DNA of 64,000 nucleotides from Spirosoma linguale DSM 74 (GTDB lineage Bacteria; Bacteroidota; Bacteroidia; Cytophagales; Spirosomataceae), in contig CP001769.1 of assembly GCA_000024525.1 (NCBI GenBank), forward strand, positions 7,721,001 through 7,785,000, in the 5' to 3' direction. The translations under genes were made by a program, and so were the position numbers. Below the pieces are notes generated by a model, which worked only from the letters and a program-made list of their open reading frames with translations, had not been told where the DNA came from and ran no database searches. This document shows, piece after piece, positions 53,019 to 61,519 of this stretch. Position 1 is the stretch's first letter. Every line of letters starts with the position of its first letter.

Positions 53019-53729
53019 TTACCTGCTCTTGTTAAGTCTGTAGGATACTGTCAGATTGATGGACGGCAGGTAGCGATAGTTCGATAAATTGCGCTCCACA
53101 ATCGGTACCTGTTCGTCGATTGTTGTCGTTTCCAGAAACCCTTCGTAGTCGAGCTGTACGCTTGGTTTGCCCAGGTAAAAAACGCCCATTTCGAACCCGA
53201 CGCCCAACCGGCTTCTGGGTATGCTCCGGCCAAACCCCCAACCCAGGTAACCTACTATCGGATGCCAGCGAAAGCCGAGGTTCACGGTGCCAACATCCTC
53301 CGGTAGCAATTCCAGCCCGTCCAGATTCAATTTGTCCTGAGTTGTCAGGGTTAAACGCAGGTCCGGGTGCCAGGTGTAGCCTACACCACCCGTCAAAAAA
53401 AACGAACTGCGCCGGAAAGGATGCCAGATTAGATTGGCCTGCGCAACGGCAATGGCGAAATCGGGTTTGATCTGTAAATAAGAATCTTTTGATACTTTAA
53501 CTTCTTGCTGCTGCTGATAAGAGAAATAGTGTCCACCTACCCGTAAGGTAAGCCGTCTGGCACTGCTCAACTGCCGACTGTAAAACACACCCGGTCCTGT
53601 TGTGCCAAGCTGCACATTAACTGAATGCTTTGGTAACGAATCGGACTGTATGCCTGTGGCCCAACACACCGACTCCATGCTTAACCAACTAAGTAATACA
53701 TAAATATGAATACGGATCATAGCATACAC
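53019..53729 (-). CDS. Outer-membrane beta-barrel protein
   Basis: 236 residues (alternative ATG at 53720). Signal peptide IYVLLSWLSMESVCWA. The rest alternates polar and hydrophobic residues with aromatic belts, e.g. RLTLRVGGHYFSYQQQQEVK, SSFFLTGGVGYTWHPDLRLT, LGVGFEMGVFYLGKPSVQLD, and ends in LPSINLTVSYRLNKSR, the shape of an 8-10 strand barrel. No specific function. It is the gene before the lipoprotein on the same strand (70-bp gap). Confidence 0.7.
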   Translation of the reverse strand: MYAMIRIHIYVLLSWLSMESVCWATGIQSDSLPKHSVNVQLGTTGPGVFYSRQLSSARRLTLRVGGHYFSYQQQQEVKVSKDSYLQIKPDFAIAVAQANLIWHPFRRSSFFLTGGVGYTWHPDLRLTLTTQDKLNLDGLELLPEDVGTVNLGFRWHPIVGYLGWGFGRSIPRSRLGVGFEMGVFYLGKPSVQLDYEGFLETTTIDEQVPIVERNLSNYRYLPSINLTVSYRLNKSR

Positions 53730-53842
53730 TGATTAGTACGTATTTCTAGCTTATTTACAACACAATAGATTTATAATAAGGTGAATATATATATTTATTT
53801 TATTCATTTGGCAAATATAGTTAACTAGTATAGTAAGTGTTA

Positions 53843-53850
53843 TACTTTTG
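53843..53850 (+). promoter_or_regulatory. Candidate -7 box of the PagL-like gene
   Basis: TACTTTTG fits TAnnTTTG; 85 bp before the ATG at 53935. No TTG at the right spacing was found. Confidence 0.35.
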
Positions 53851-53934
53851 TGTTAATAAATCGCTGCTCTCTGTTCATACGACTGCAAGGTGAGTAAATT
53901 ATTGAATTGATAACTATCTATTTATTAGCTATAT

Positions 53935-55029
53935 ATGTCTACTCTGCGCATTTTCCTGACAGCCTGGTTAATCCTGGAGAGCTGTATAGGAGCCATCGGT
54001 CAGGTACAGGAACCGGAAGAGCGGGAAATAGGGGTTATTGCGCTGGCTGGTTTAACGAAAGCGAGTCACATAACCCCCGCTTCTACCCAAACCCCGGTTG
54101 GTATTGAAGTCCGCTATAGTGTGTTACACACGCGTCGTGAATCGTGGGAACAGTGCCAGTGTTTCTTCCGGTCGGGTGTTTTTGTCAATGCCTACTCATT
54201 CCGCAATCCGGTCGTTCTCGGGCAGTCGATTGGTGGGGGGCTATTTTATGAACCCGTACTCGTACATAGGCCCCGATGGGGGCTTTCGCTTCGGGCTTTG
54301 GCGGGCATTACCTATGTATCACGCAGTTACGGAGCCATCACCAATCCGGGCAACGTTGCGTTTGGAACACCGATCAACGGATTGATTGGTGGGGGTTTAT
54401 ACGGCCGCTTCACCCTGGCAACCGGCTGGCGTTTACTGGCGGGGCTGGATTACAAACATATCTCCAACGCGGGTATTCGACTACCCAATCAGGGCCTCAA
54501 TATTCCGGCTTTATCTGTTGGTATACAACGGTATACAATGAGCGGACGCTTGCCTGATACGCGTACCTGGCAACCGACCCAGATGGATAAACGCTGGATG
54601 TTTCGTGCCCTGGCCATAGCCTCGGCTAAAGTGCTGGAAGCTAACGATCGTGACCCTGAGCAGGCTTACCCTATTTTCGGGTTGACCCTGATCGCGGGTT
54701 ATCACCTGACCCGATCTCATGTACTATCGGGTGGTTTTGAAATGATCGACGACCAGTATTTCAAGGAGCAGATTCGTCGATGGACAGGACGTTATCAACC
54801 TTATCGGCAAGGGACGCTGCTGGCAGGCTATGAGTTCTGGCAAGGGCATTTCTCCTTCACGGCTCACATGGGCTGGAATGCCGTGCGCCCACTCTGGTAT
54901 AAACCCGCTACCTATCAGAAATACGGGCTACTCTATCGGTTCGGGAATGGGTTCACCACGGGCGTTGTCGTGAAGACCTATGGCGATAACACCAAAAACT
55001 TTCAGGCTGTAGCCGGGATGACTTTTTGA
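53935..55029 (+). CDS. Acyloxyacyl hydrolase / PagL-like lipid A deacylase
   Basis: 364 residues. Signal peptide MSTLRIFLTAWLILESCIGA. Barrel strands throughout; the C-terminal part of the family is recognised by LLAGLDYKHISNAGIRLPNQ followed by GLNIPALSVGI, which matches the PagL H-x-S-N-A-G-...-N-x-G-x-N motif with the catalytic His and Ser. Known PagL enzymes remove the 3-O acyl chain of lipid A in the outer membrane. Longer than enterobacterial PagL; extra strands lie before and after the motif. Next to Wzi-like and GT39 genes, so it belongs to an envelope-modifying group. Confidence 0.82.
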   Translation: MSTLRIFLTAWLILESCIGAIGQVQEPEEREIGVIALAGLTKASHITPASTQTPVGIEVRYSVLHTRRESWEQCQCFFRSGVFVNAYSFRNPVVLGQSIGGGLFYEPVLVHRPRWGLSLRALAGITYVSRSYGAITNPGNVAFGTPINGLIGGGLYGRFTLATGWRLLAGLDYKHISNAGIRLPNQGLNIPALSVGIQRYTMSGRLPDTRTWQPTQMDKRWMFRALAIASAKVLEANDRDPEQAYPIFGLTLIAGYHLTRSHVLSGGFEMIDDQYFKEQIRRWTGRYQPYRQGTLLAGYEFWQGHFSFTAHMGWNAVRPLWYKPATYQKYGLLYRFGNGFTTGVVVKTYGDNTKNFQAVAGMTF

Positions 55030-55248
55030 TACAGGCTGTTAAAAGAAATAAACCTTATGAGTTGAGCAAATCAATTGATTATTCCTATATTTTTCTGATA
55101 TTGTAAACCTGTTATTGTCATTACTGATAAAATAGTAAATTATTGATTGTTTTTCACTAAGATTGTAAGACGTTAATCTATAGAAACAGAGAATTTATTT
55201 GCATAGTCTTAATAGTTTGTAGTATAAGTGCAAAATATAGTTGACTTC

Positions 55249-56754
55249 ATGATAAATACATTACGCTTCATTCTTTTATTTTTTTTCTGTATTGCCATTC
55301 ACCCTCGCTTAGCTGCCCAAGCTATACCCGATACGGTGACTGCCCGGCAGAGCTTTATGGCGGAAGTGGGCGGCTTTGGATCGTCGGCCAGACAAACGCC
55401 GTTTTGGTTTCGGTCGCGCCAGTATGGAACCGTACCCTTAACCGGGCCAGCCGGGATTGTTCGCCTAGGTCTGACCAGGCAATTTGGTAACCTCCAAAAG
55501 ATTCATTCAAGAGTAGCCGTCGAAGGAGTGGCCAATGTGGGTACTCGTTCGCAGTTTGTTCTGCCGGTAGCCTATGCCAGTCTGTTATCCAGGAATTTTG
55601 AGTTGTATCTGGGACGGAAGCGCGAAGTATTTGGCCTGGTCGATACGCTTCTATCAACGGGTTCATACGCGTGGTCGGGGAATGCACTGCCGATCTATAA
55701 GCTCCAATTGGGAACCCGGGGTTACGTGCCTTTAGGCTTTACAAAAGGGGTAGTTGCTTTAAACGGAATGTACGCACATGGCTGGTTTAGTAACACCGAT
55801 TCCATTCAGAATTCGTTTCTGCACCAGAAGGCATTATTTCTTCGTGTCAGTCTTTTTCGTAATCGTGTTCGGTTGTATGGGGGCGTAACGCACTATGCGC
55901 AATGGGGAGGCCAATCCAGTAAATATAAAGATGGTATCACGGTAAATGGTAAAATTCCCAGCTCCCTGTCAACGTACAAGGACATTATTCTGGTCCGGCA
56001 ACCGCCCAGAGATACTGCGGTGTACAGCCGTTTTGACCTGGAAAACCAGGCAGGCAATCACCTGGGTTCTATTGATGTGGCTGTGGAGGTTGATAACCAG
56101 CAGGCCAACTGGTTTCTATATTATCAGCACCCATTTGAGGATAAATCCGGGGTAGCCTTCAAAAATATGCCCGATGGATTGTACGGTGTCCGTTGGAAGA
56201 ACAAACGGGTTGATGCGCATACCGGCTTTATCATCAGACAGATAACCGCCGAGTTCCTGACAACCTTAAGTCAGTCAGGATTCAATTTTGACATTAATAA
56301 TCGCCTGTATAACGGAGCCGATGACTACTTCAATAATTATCAGTACGTGGATGGCTGGACGCACCGGCAACGGGTTGTTGGAACGCCGTTTATGACTCGA
56401 TGGCAGGATTCGAAGGCTGATCTGAATGATCTTACCGGTGGTTTCAAAAACCACGGTCGTATGATGATCAGTAACAACCGAGTGCAGGTGGGTCATTTGG
56501 GTATGTTGGGCGAGTGGCCATCTGGCGTGCAACTCCGAACACTCTTATCTTTCAGCCGCAATCTGGGTAGGCCCATCACTAGTGACCCGCGTACGCCACT
56601 GACCCAGTTTTCGGGTATGGCCCAGCTCATGCTGCCCGTATCGTGGCTGGGCGGCACCCAACTGAATCTGGCCGTGGCCCTCGATCAGGGACAGTGGCTG
56701 ACGAACAATCTGGGTGGTTGGCTGAGCTTACGTAAAGTCATTCAAAAACGATAA
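55249..56754 (+). CDS. Capsule assembly Wzi-like outer-membrane protein
   Basis: 501 residues from ATG 55249 (MINTLRFILLFFFCIAIHPR signal; a GTG at 55228 is possible). Wzi family pattern: AEVGGFGSSARQTPFWFRSR, QYGTVPLTGPAG, RLYGGVTHYAQWGGQSSKYK, VAVEVDNQQANWFLYYQHPF, DGLYGVRWKNKRVD and GRMMISNNRVQVGHLGMLGE. E. coli Wzi is an 18-strand barrel lectin that holds capsule to the surface; Bacteroidota homologues are frequent near capsule genes. Fits with the export system at 30 kb. Confidence 0.85.
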   Translation: MINTLRFILLFFFCIAIHPRLAAQAIPDTVTARQSFMAEVGGFGSSARQTPFWFRSRQYGTVPLTGPAGIVRLGLTRQFGNLQKIHSRVAVEGVANVGTRSQFVLPVAYASLLSRNFELYLGRKREVFGLVDTLLSTGSYAWSGNALPIYKLQLGTRGYVPLGFTKGVVALNGMYAHGWFSNTDSIQNSFLHQKALFLRVSLFRNRVRLYGGVTHYAQWGGQSSKYKDGITVNGKIPSSLSTYKDIILVRQPPRDTAVYSRFDLENQAGNHLGSIDVAVEVDNQQANWFLYYQHPFEDKSGVAFKNMPDGLYGVRWKNKRVDAHTGFIIRQITAEFLTTLSQSGFNFDINNRLYNGADDYFNNYQYVDGWTHRQRVVGTPFMTRWQDSKADLNDLTGGFKNHGRMMISNNRVQVGHLGMLGEWPSGVQLRTLLSFSRNLGRPITSDPRTPLTQFSGMAQLMLPVSWLGGTQLNLAVALDQGQWLTNNLGGWLSLRKVIQKR

Positions 56755-56773
56755 ACGAACTGTTCGGTATCAG

Positions 56774-58387
56774 ATGGAAGCTCTCACAACTGCCAATCGG
56801 CTTACTATTGGGTCAACAGCCAACTGGTGGCCTTTAGTCCTGTGTGCAGGCCTGGTGTTCACGCTGGTGTCTCACCTCGGATTTATGCCGCTTGATACGG
56901 GCGATGAGGCTCGCCGGGCGCTGGTATCGCTGGAGATGATGCTGTCCGGCGATTACATAACGCCTACGCTGCATGGCGAACGGTACTTCAACAAACCACC
57001 CCTGTTCAACTGGCTTATTATTGCCTCTTACCGGCTGTTTGGCAATTATTCGTCTTTTGCCCTGCGGTTTCCCATGCTGGTTTCGCTGCTGCTGCTGGGG
57101 CTGGCATTATTCTGGTTTGTGCGGAAAGAAATAAACCCGATAGTCGGTGGGGCGGCTGCCCTGATGATGCTTACCAACGGGCGGGTGCTGCTGTACGATT
57201 CGATGCTGGGGCTAATTGAGATTACCTTCGCACTGGTTACCTATACGGCCATTGTGCTGGTCTATCGCTACGATAAGAAACGGTCGTACTGGTGGCTTTA
57301 TCTCACAACGTACGCTCTTACGGCTGCCGCTTTTTTATTAAAAGGACTTCCCCCGGTAGCTTTTCAGGGGCTAACCCTGCTGGGCTGGTTTGTGTATACC
57401 CGGCGGACTCGTTTGCTTTTCCATCCGGCTCACTTTGCCGGTATAGCGGTATTCTTACTCATTACGGGCGCTTACTACTGGACGTATTTCAGCCGAAATG
57501 CCATCCCGCTTCAGGAGGTAGCGGGGGTCTTGTTTACCGAGAGTGCCAAGCGTACCGGACTGTACTTTGGCTGGGGCGCAACCCTGCTTCACCTGATTAC
57601 CTTTCCGTTTGAGCTTACCTACCACTTTGCTCCGTTTACGCTGCTGCTGGTCTTGCTGATACGTCGCGGAATCGGAAAAATCCTGGCAAGCCATCCGTTT
57701 GTTGCCTTCAATGCAGTATCGTTCAGTTCTACGGTCGTCATTTACTGGCTCTCGCCCCAGGTATACGGGCGTTACCTGATCGGGCTGATGCCCATGCTGT
57801 TTACCGTACTGGCGTATCTCTATTATGAACACAGCAGCCCGGCCAGCCGTGGGCGGTGGTGGGTGGAGCGGATCTGGCTGGTCACAACGATTGTGTTGGC
57901 CGTAGGTTGCTGGGCTGTTATGATCCACCCCACAACCCGCGTGCTGCCCGGTGCATTCGCCAAAACGGCTACTCTTTTTGTTCTGCTGTCGGGTCTGGCC
58001 TGGCTTATGCTCAGGGATGCCCGCAATCGGCTCGGTCTGACGATTGCGGTACTGATTGTGGTTCGGATGGGATTCAACTGGTTTGCGCTGCCGGGTAGAG
58101 CTGTCAAACGCGAGTTTTACAGAGATACGGCTGTTAAAGCAGCCCGCCTGACATTGGGGCATCCGCTGTATGGCTACAAAACAACCGTAGGGGACGGCCC
58201 GGCAACGGATGTCAGCTCGTTTCATATCACCCTTACACGGGGCGACATCTTACGAAAAACCAGCAAAAAAATACCGGGTGCTTATTATATCGCCGACTCA
58301 GCCAGTCTGGCGCATGAATCCGCCAGGACCGTTGCCCAACTTGTTCTGTTTGATCGGCACCCGGCGTCCATTGTCGTATTTGAGTAA
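56774..58387 (+). CDS. Family 39/ArnT-like membrane glycosyltransferase
   Basis: 537 residues, 12 or so membrane helices. First periplasmic loop has LDTGDEARRALVSLEMMLSG followed by DYITPTLHGERYFNKPPLFN, the PMT/ArnT signature with conserved acidic pair and KPPL. Such enzymes transfer sugars from polyprenyl-phosphate donors, e.g. aminoarabinose to lipid A by ArnT. The adjacent GT2 (59477) is DPM/ArnC-like and could make the donor. Begins 19 bp after the Wzi-like gene. C-terminal soluble part about 430-537. Confidence 0.9.
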   Translation: MEALTTANRLTIGSTANWWPLVLCAGLVFTLVSHLGFMPLDTGDEARRALVSLEMMLSGDYITPTLHGERYFNKPPLFNWLIIASYRLFGNYSSFALRFPMLVSLLLLGLALFWFVRKEINPIVGGAAALMMLTNGRVLLYDSMLGLIEITFALVTYTAIVLVYRYDKKRSYWWLYLTTYALTAAAFLLKGLPPVAFQGLTLLGWFVYTRRTRLLFHPAHFAGIAVFLLITGAYYWTYFSRNAIPLQEVAGVLFTESAKRTGLYFGWGATLLHLITFPFELTYHFAPFTLLLVLLIRRGIGKILASHPFVAFNAVSFSSTVVIYWLSPQVYGRYLIGLMPMLFTVLAYLYYEHSSPASRGRWWVERIWLVTTIVLAVGCWAVMIHPTTRVLPGAFAKTATLFVLLSGLAWLMLRDARNRLGLTIAVLIVVRMGFNWFALPGRAVKREFYRDTAVKAARLTLGHPLYGYKTTVGDGPATDVSSFHITLTRGDILRKTSKKIPGAYYIADSASLAHESARTVAQLVLFDRHPASIVVFE

Positions 58388-58460
58388 TGGTTATTGGTTA
58401 CTAGTTACTGGTTATTCATAACACACTAACCAATAACTAGTAACCTCTAATCAATAACCA
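58388..58460. repeat. Nested inverted repeat of GGTTA units
   Basis: Inner arms 58396-58414 and 58427-58445 (19 bp, one mismatch) and outer arms TGGTTATTG (58388-58396) with CAATAACCA (58452-58460). Lies between the co-directional GT39 and SDR genes, starting at the stop. Confidence 0.75.
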
Positions 58461-58497
58461 ATCACTACTAACCAATCAGGTAAAACGTTTATATGCG

Positions 58498-59466
58498 ATG
58501 ACGATTCTGATAACGGGCGGAGCAGGCTTTATCGGTCATACACTAACCCGTCATTTGCTGGCAATGGGGCATACGGTGCTCCTGCTCGATAATTTCAACA
58601 GTAGTTACGACCCCGCCATTAAGTGGCAGCATATACAATCTATTCGGCATTTATCAGGCTGGTCATTGTACCAGGGAGATATCCGCGACGCGGTATTGCT
58701 GCACCAGATTTTTAGTGCCTACCGGGTCGATGGCGTTATTCATCTGGCCGGTCTGGCGGGTGTTCGGCCATCGTTACAGAACCCGTCTGCCTATATGGAT
58801 CATAACGTGAACGGGACGGCTGTTTTGCTGGAAGCCATGCGGGTGTTCAATATCAAGCGATTTGTGTTTGCCTCGTCATCGTCCGTATACGGCAGCCGGT
58901 CCGGGGGCGTGTTTTTGGAAACAGACTGTGCCGAAAATTCGGTATCACCTTACGCCTTCTCGAAACGGGCGGCCGAACGGCTGTGCCAGCAGCATCACCA
59001 ATTGCACGGGCTACACGTATTCTGTTTGCGCCTGTTTACCGTTTATGGCCCGCAACAGCGCCCGGATATGGGCATCTCCCGGTTCATTCAGCAACTGAAT
59101 AACCGTCAGCCGATAACGCTTTTTGGCAATGGGTTAAGTCGTCGCGATTATACGTATGTCGATGATATTGTGGCTGGTATAAGCCAGTCAATCGAGCGGG
59201 TAAAGGGCTGCGAGATCATTAATTTGGGGAGTGCCCACCCGGTTACGCTGCTGGAATTAATTGGCATGCTCGAACAGCTCATCAAACGGCGTGTACCAAT
59301 CAACTGGCTGGCCGACCAGCCCGGCGATGTGCCGTATACGCACGCATCCATCGAAAAAGCCCGACGGTTACTGGACTATCAGCCAGCTACCGACTTAAAA
59401 GATGGCTTACGCAACATGGTCAATCAATATCAACGAACGCAGGCTTACGCTCAGCCCATCGAGTAA
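58498..59466 (+). CDS. NAD-dependent epimerase (UDP-glucuronate/galactose 4-epimerase-like)
   Basis: 322 residues. Extended SDR: ILITGGAGFIGHTLTRHLLA, LLDNFNSSYDPAIK, GVIHLAGLAGVRPSLQNPSA (typical of UDP-glucuronate 4-epimerases), FVFASSSSVYGSRSGGVFLE, catalytic SPYAFSKRAAERLCQ (YxxxK intact), LRLFTVYGPQQRPDMGISRF and GNGLSRRDYTYVDDIVAGIS. Supplies an epimerised UDP-uronic acid or sugar. Stop is 10 bp before the GT2 start. Confidence 0.9.
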   Translation: MTILITGGAGFIGHTLTRHLLAMGHTVLLLDNFNSSYDPAIKWQHIQSIRHLSGWSLYQGDIRDAVLLHQIFSAYRVDGVIHLAGLAGVRPSLQNPSAYMDHNVNGTAVLLEAMRVFNIKRFVFASSSSVYGSRSGGVFLETDCAENSVSPYAFSKRAAERLCQQHHQLHGLHVFCLRLFTVYGPQQRPDMGISRFIQQLNNRQPITLFGNGLSRRDYTYVDDIVAGISQSIERVKGCEIINLGSAHPVTLLELIGMLEQLIKRRVPINWLADQPGDVPYTHASIEKARRLLDYQPATDLKDGLRNMVNQYQRTQAYAQPIE

Positions 59467-59476
59467 GTAAATGCTT

Positions 59477-60472
59477 ATGGAAAATCGACCGTATGTATCT
59501 ATCGTGGTTTGTGTTTACAACGAATCAGGAAATAACCAGCCCTTACTTGATCAGCTCCATCGGGCGTTGCAATCGCTGGACTACGAGATTATTTACGTCA
59601 ACGATGGCTCAACAGACGCAACGCTGGCTGAGTTGCTGGCTGGCCGAAACGAGAGGCTGACGATTCTGGACTTACAAAAAAACTACGGACAGAGTGCGGC
59701 TTTGTCGGCGGGTATCGATGCCGCCAGGGGTAGGTTTATTGTCACGATGGACGGCGATCAGCAAAACGATCCGCTGGATATTATTCCCATGCTTCGGATT
59801 GCCGACGAACAGGACGTCGATCTGGTGATGGGGCGCCGACATAATCGCCAGGACGCGAGCTGGTCGCGGGTATGGCCCAGCCGACTGGCCAATGGCCTTA
59901 TCCGTCGAACGCTCGACCTGCCCATTGATGATAATGGCTGTGCGCTTAAAGTGTTCCGGGCCGACTGCGTAAAACGAATTGGCTTATATGGCGAGCTGCA
60001 CCGGTTCATTGCAGCACTGGCCCACCTCGATGGCGCCCGGATTGTACAGGTCCCCGTTCGGCACCACCCCCGCCGGATCGGTCAGTCGAAATATGGGCTG
60101 GGGCGAACGGGGCGGGTTTTAAGCGACTTGTTTCTGCTGCTGTTCTTTAAACGATACCTGAACCGACCTATGCACCTGTTTGGCGGGCTGGGTATGCTGT
60201 TGCTGTTTGGTGGCTTTTTTCTGTCCATGCGCTTTTTATGGACGTCTGATGCCGCTGTTACGGGCCTCGATCGCTTTGCCGTAGGCGCTATCTGGCTGCT
60301 GGCCGGGCTCCAGTTTCTGGCGTTTGGTGTTAGCCTGGATCTGCAAATGCGTACCTATTACGAGTCTCAGGGCAAAAAGAGCTATATTATCCGGCGTACC
60401 TATACGTATCATACGAGGGTGCCGGAACCCGTGCGGCAACATACGTATTACCAGACAGAGTTTGTTGAATAA
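59477..60472 (+). CDS. DPM1/ArnC-like family 2 glycosyltransferase
   Basis: 331 residues from ATG 59477 (an ATG at 59471 is two codons earlier). GT-A domain: SIVVCVYNESGNNQPLLDQL, EIIYVNDGSTDATLAELLA, LQKNYGQSAALSAGIDAARG, FIVTMDGDQQNDPLDIIPML, DDNGCALKVFRADCVKRIGL. Two C-terminal membrane helices about 235-310. Family members attach a sugar to polyprenyl phosphate; with the GT39 enzyme this gives a donor-plus-transferase pair for glycan or lipid A decoration. Converges with the phosphatase gene 13 bp away. Confidence 0.92.
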   Translation: MENRPYVSIVVCVYNESGNNQPLLDQLHRALQSLDYEIIYVNDGSTDATLAELLAGRNERLTILDLQKNYGQSAALSAGIDAARGRFIVTMDGDQQNDPLDIIPMLRIADEQDVDLVMGRRHNRQDASWSRVWPSRLANGLIRRTLDLPIDDNGCALKVFRADCVKRIGLYGELHRFIAALAHLDGARIVQVPVRHHPRRIGQSKYGLGRTGRVLSDLFLLLFFKRYLNRPMHLFGGLGMLLLFGGFFLSMRFLWTSDAAVTGLDRFAVGAIWLLAGLQFLAFGVSLDLQMRTYYESQGKKSYIIRRTYTYHTRVPEPVRQHTYYQTEFVE

Positions 60473-60485
60473 GGGTATTTTCCGC

Positions 60486-61253
60486 TTAACGCAACGACTC
60501 ATTCCGCAGGGGCTGGGAGCGGAGTAGCTCATACTCGGGCAGGGTAAATAACGAGGCAAGCGCATCCAGGTCTTCTGCCCGATGGAGATCACTGCCAATA
60601 AAATCGACCCAGTTATTATGCAGTATGCGCTGTGCCTGAGTACGAACTTTTCGGCCGTACCGACCCGTCAGCGAAAGCCAGTTAAGCTGAAACAGACAGC
60701 CAATTTCATGGAGTCGGGCCAGCGCAGCTTCGTCTGCATGGTAGTAAGTATAGCGTTCAGGATGAGCCAGAACGGGCATGTAACCTTTGGTTTGAAGGCG
60801 GAATAATACATCTTCGAGCTGCTGTGGAGCGGCTGCCCATCCGGTTTCTATAAGCACATAACGTTCCTTCCCAAACGTCATCAGGTCGTTTTTATCGAGT
60901 AGGTCCGGAAAAAATTCGTCGAGCATATACTCCGCAGCAACGTCAATTTGCAAAGCCAGCCCATGCGAATCGGCTAGTTCCTGCAATTCCAACTGGCCCG
61001 CCCGTAACATATCGGACGAGTTGGGGTACCAGTCGCGGCTAACGTGCGGTGTGGTAATGACCCGTTGAATACCCCAGGCGGCCATCTGCTGCAGGCAAGC
61101 CAGGGTCTCTTCTGGACTACTAACACCATCGTCGACATTGGGGAGTAAATGCGAGTGCATATCAACGCGCCAGAAACAGGCCTCCTCCACTGCTTTCGGA
61201 TCGTTTGCCAGATTCTGTGTGAGCCGTGTTTTTAACTGTTTCCAAAAATTCAT
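60486..61253 (-). CDS. CpsB/CapC-family tyrosine phosphatase (PHP fold)
   Basis: 255 residues. PHP domain metal motifs: DMHSHLLPNVDDGVSSPEET (His33, His35), AWGIQRVITTPHVSRDWY, YMLDEFFPDLLDKNDLMTFG, YMPVLAHPERYTYY, WVDFIGSDLHRAED. Dephosphorylates the tyrosine tail of Wzc/CpsD kinases, using bound metal ions. In most genomes it is beside its kinase; here the kinase is at 30979-33306. Cytoplasmic. Starts 267 bp from the histidine kinase stop. Confidence 0.92.
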   Translation of the reverse strand: MNFWKQLKTRLTQNLANDPKAVEEACFWRVDMHSHLLPNVDDGVSSPEETLACLQQMAAWGIQRVITTPHVSRDWYPNSSDMLRAGQLELQELADSHGLALQIDVAAEYMLDEFFPDLLDKNDLMTFGKERYVLIETGWAAAPQQLEDVLFRLQTKGYMPVLAHPERYTYYHADEAALARLHEIGCLFQLNWLSLTGRYGRKVRTQAQRILHNNWVDFIGSDLHRAEDLDALASLFTLPEYELLRSQPLRNESLR

Positions 61254-61391
61254 AATGTTGTAATCTCGTCAAATCTACAAAATCAGTTGGCTAACAAAAA
61301 ATGAAGCCAGTCCAACACGGTGTACGTGAGCCGATAAACGACAAGGCTGACACCAGTAATAGCTACCGAACTGCTATTTTTTTATGAAAAG

Positions 61392-61407
61392 AAACTAAGC
61401 TTAGTTT
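61392..61407. promoter_or_regulatory. 16-bp perfect palindrome
   Basis: AAACTAAGCTTAGTTT, in the 266-bp gap between the histidine kinase stop and the phosphatase start, 139 bp before the latter. Could be an operator; no factor can be named. Confidence 0.35.
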
Positions 61408-61519
61408 AAGTTAAGGCTTACCACTTATTAGATCTGCAAGATGTAAATCGATCTTTGATTTGATGTAAAGGTAAATTTTAAGTTATATACTTGCCCTATA
61501 AGTCTACAAAACTCCGCTA

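Noticed and set aside
57455..58225. Long minus-strand reading frame (256 codons)
   Set aside because: Antisense to the GT39 gene; composition biased to H, Q, R with no motif.
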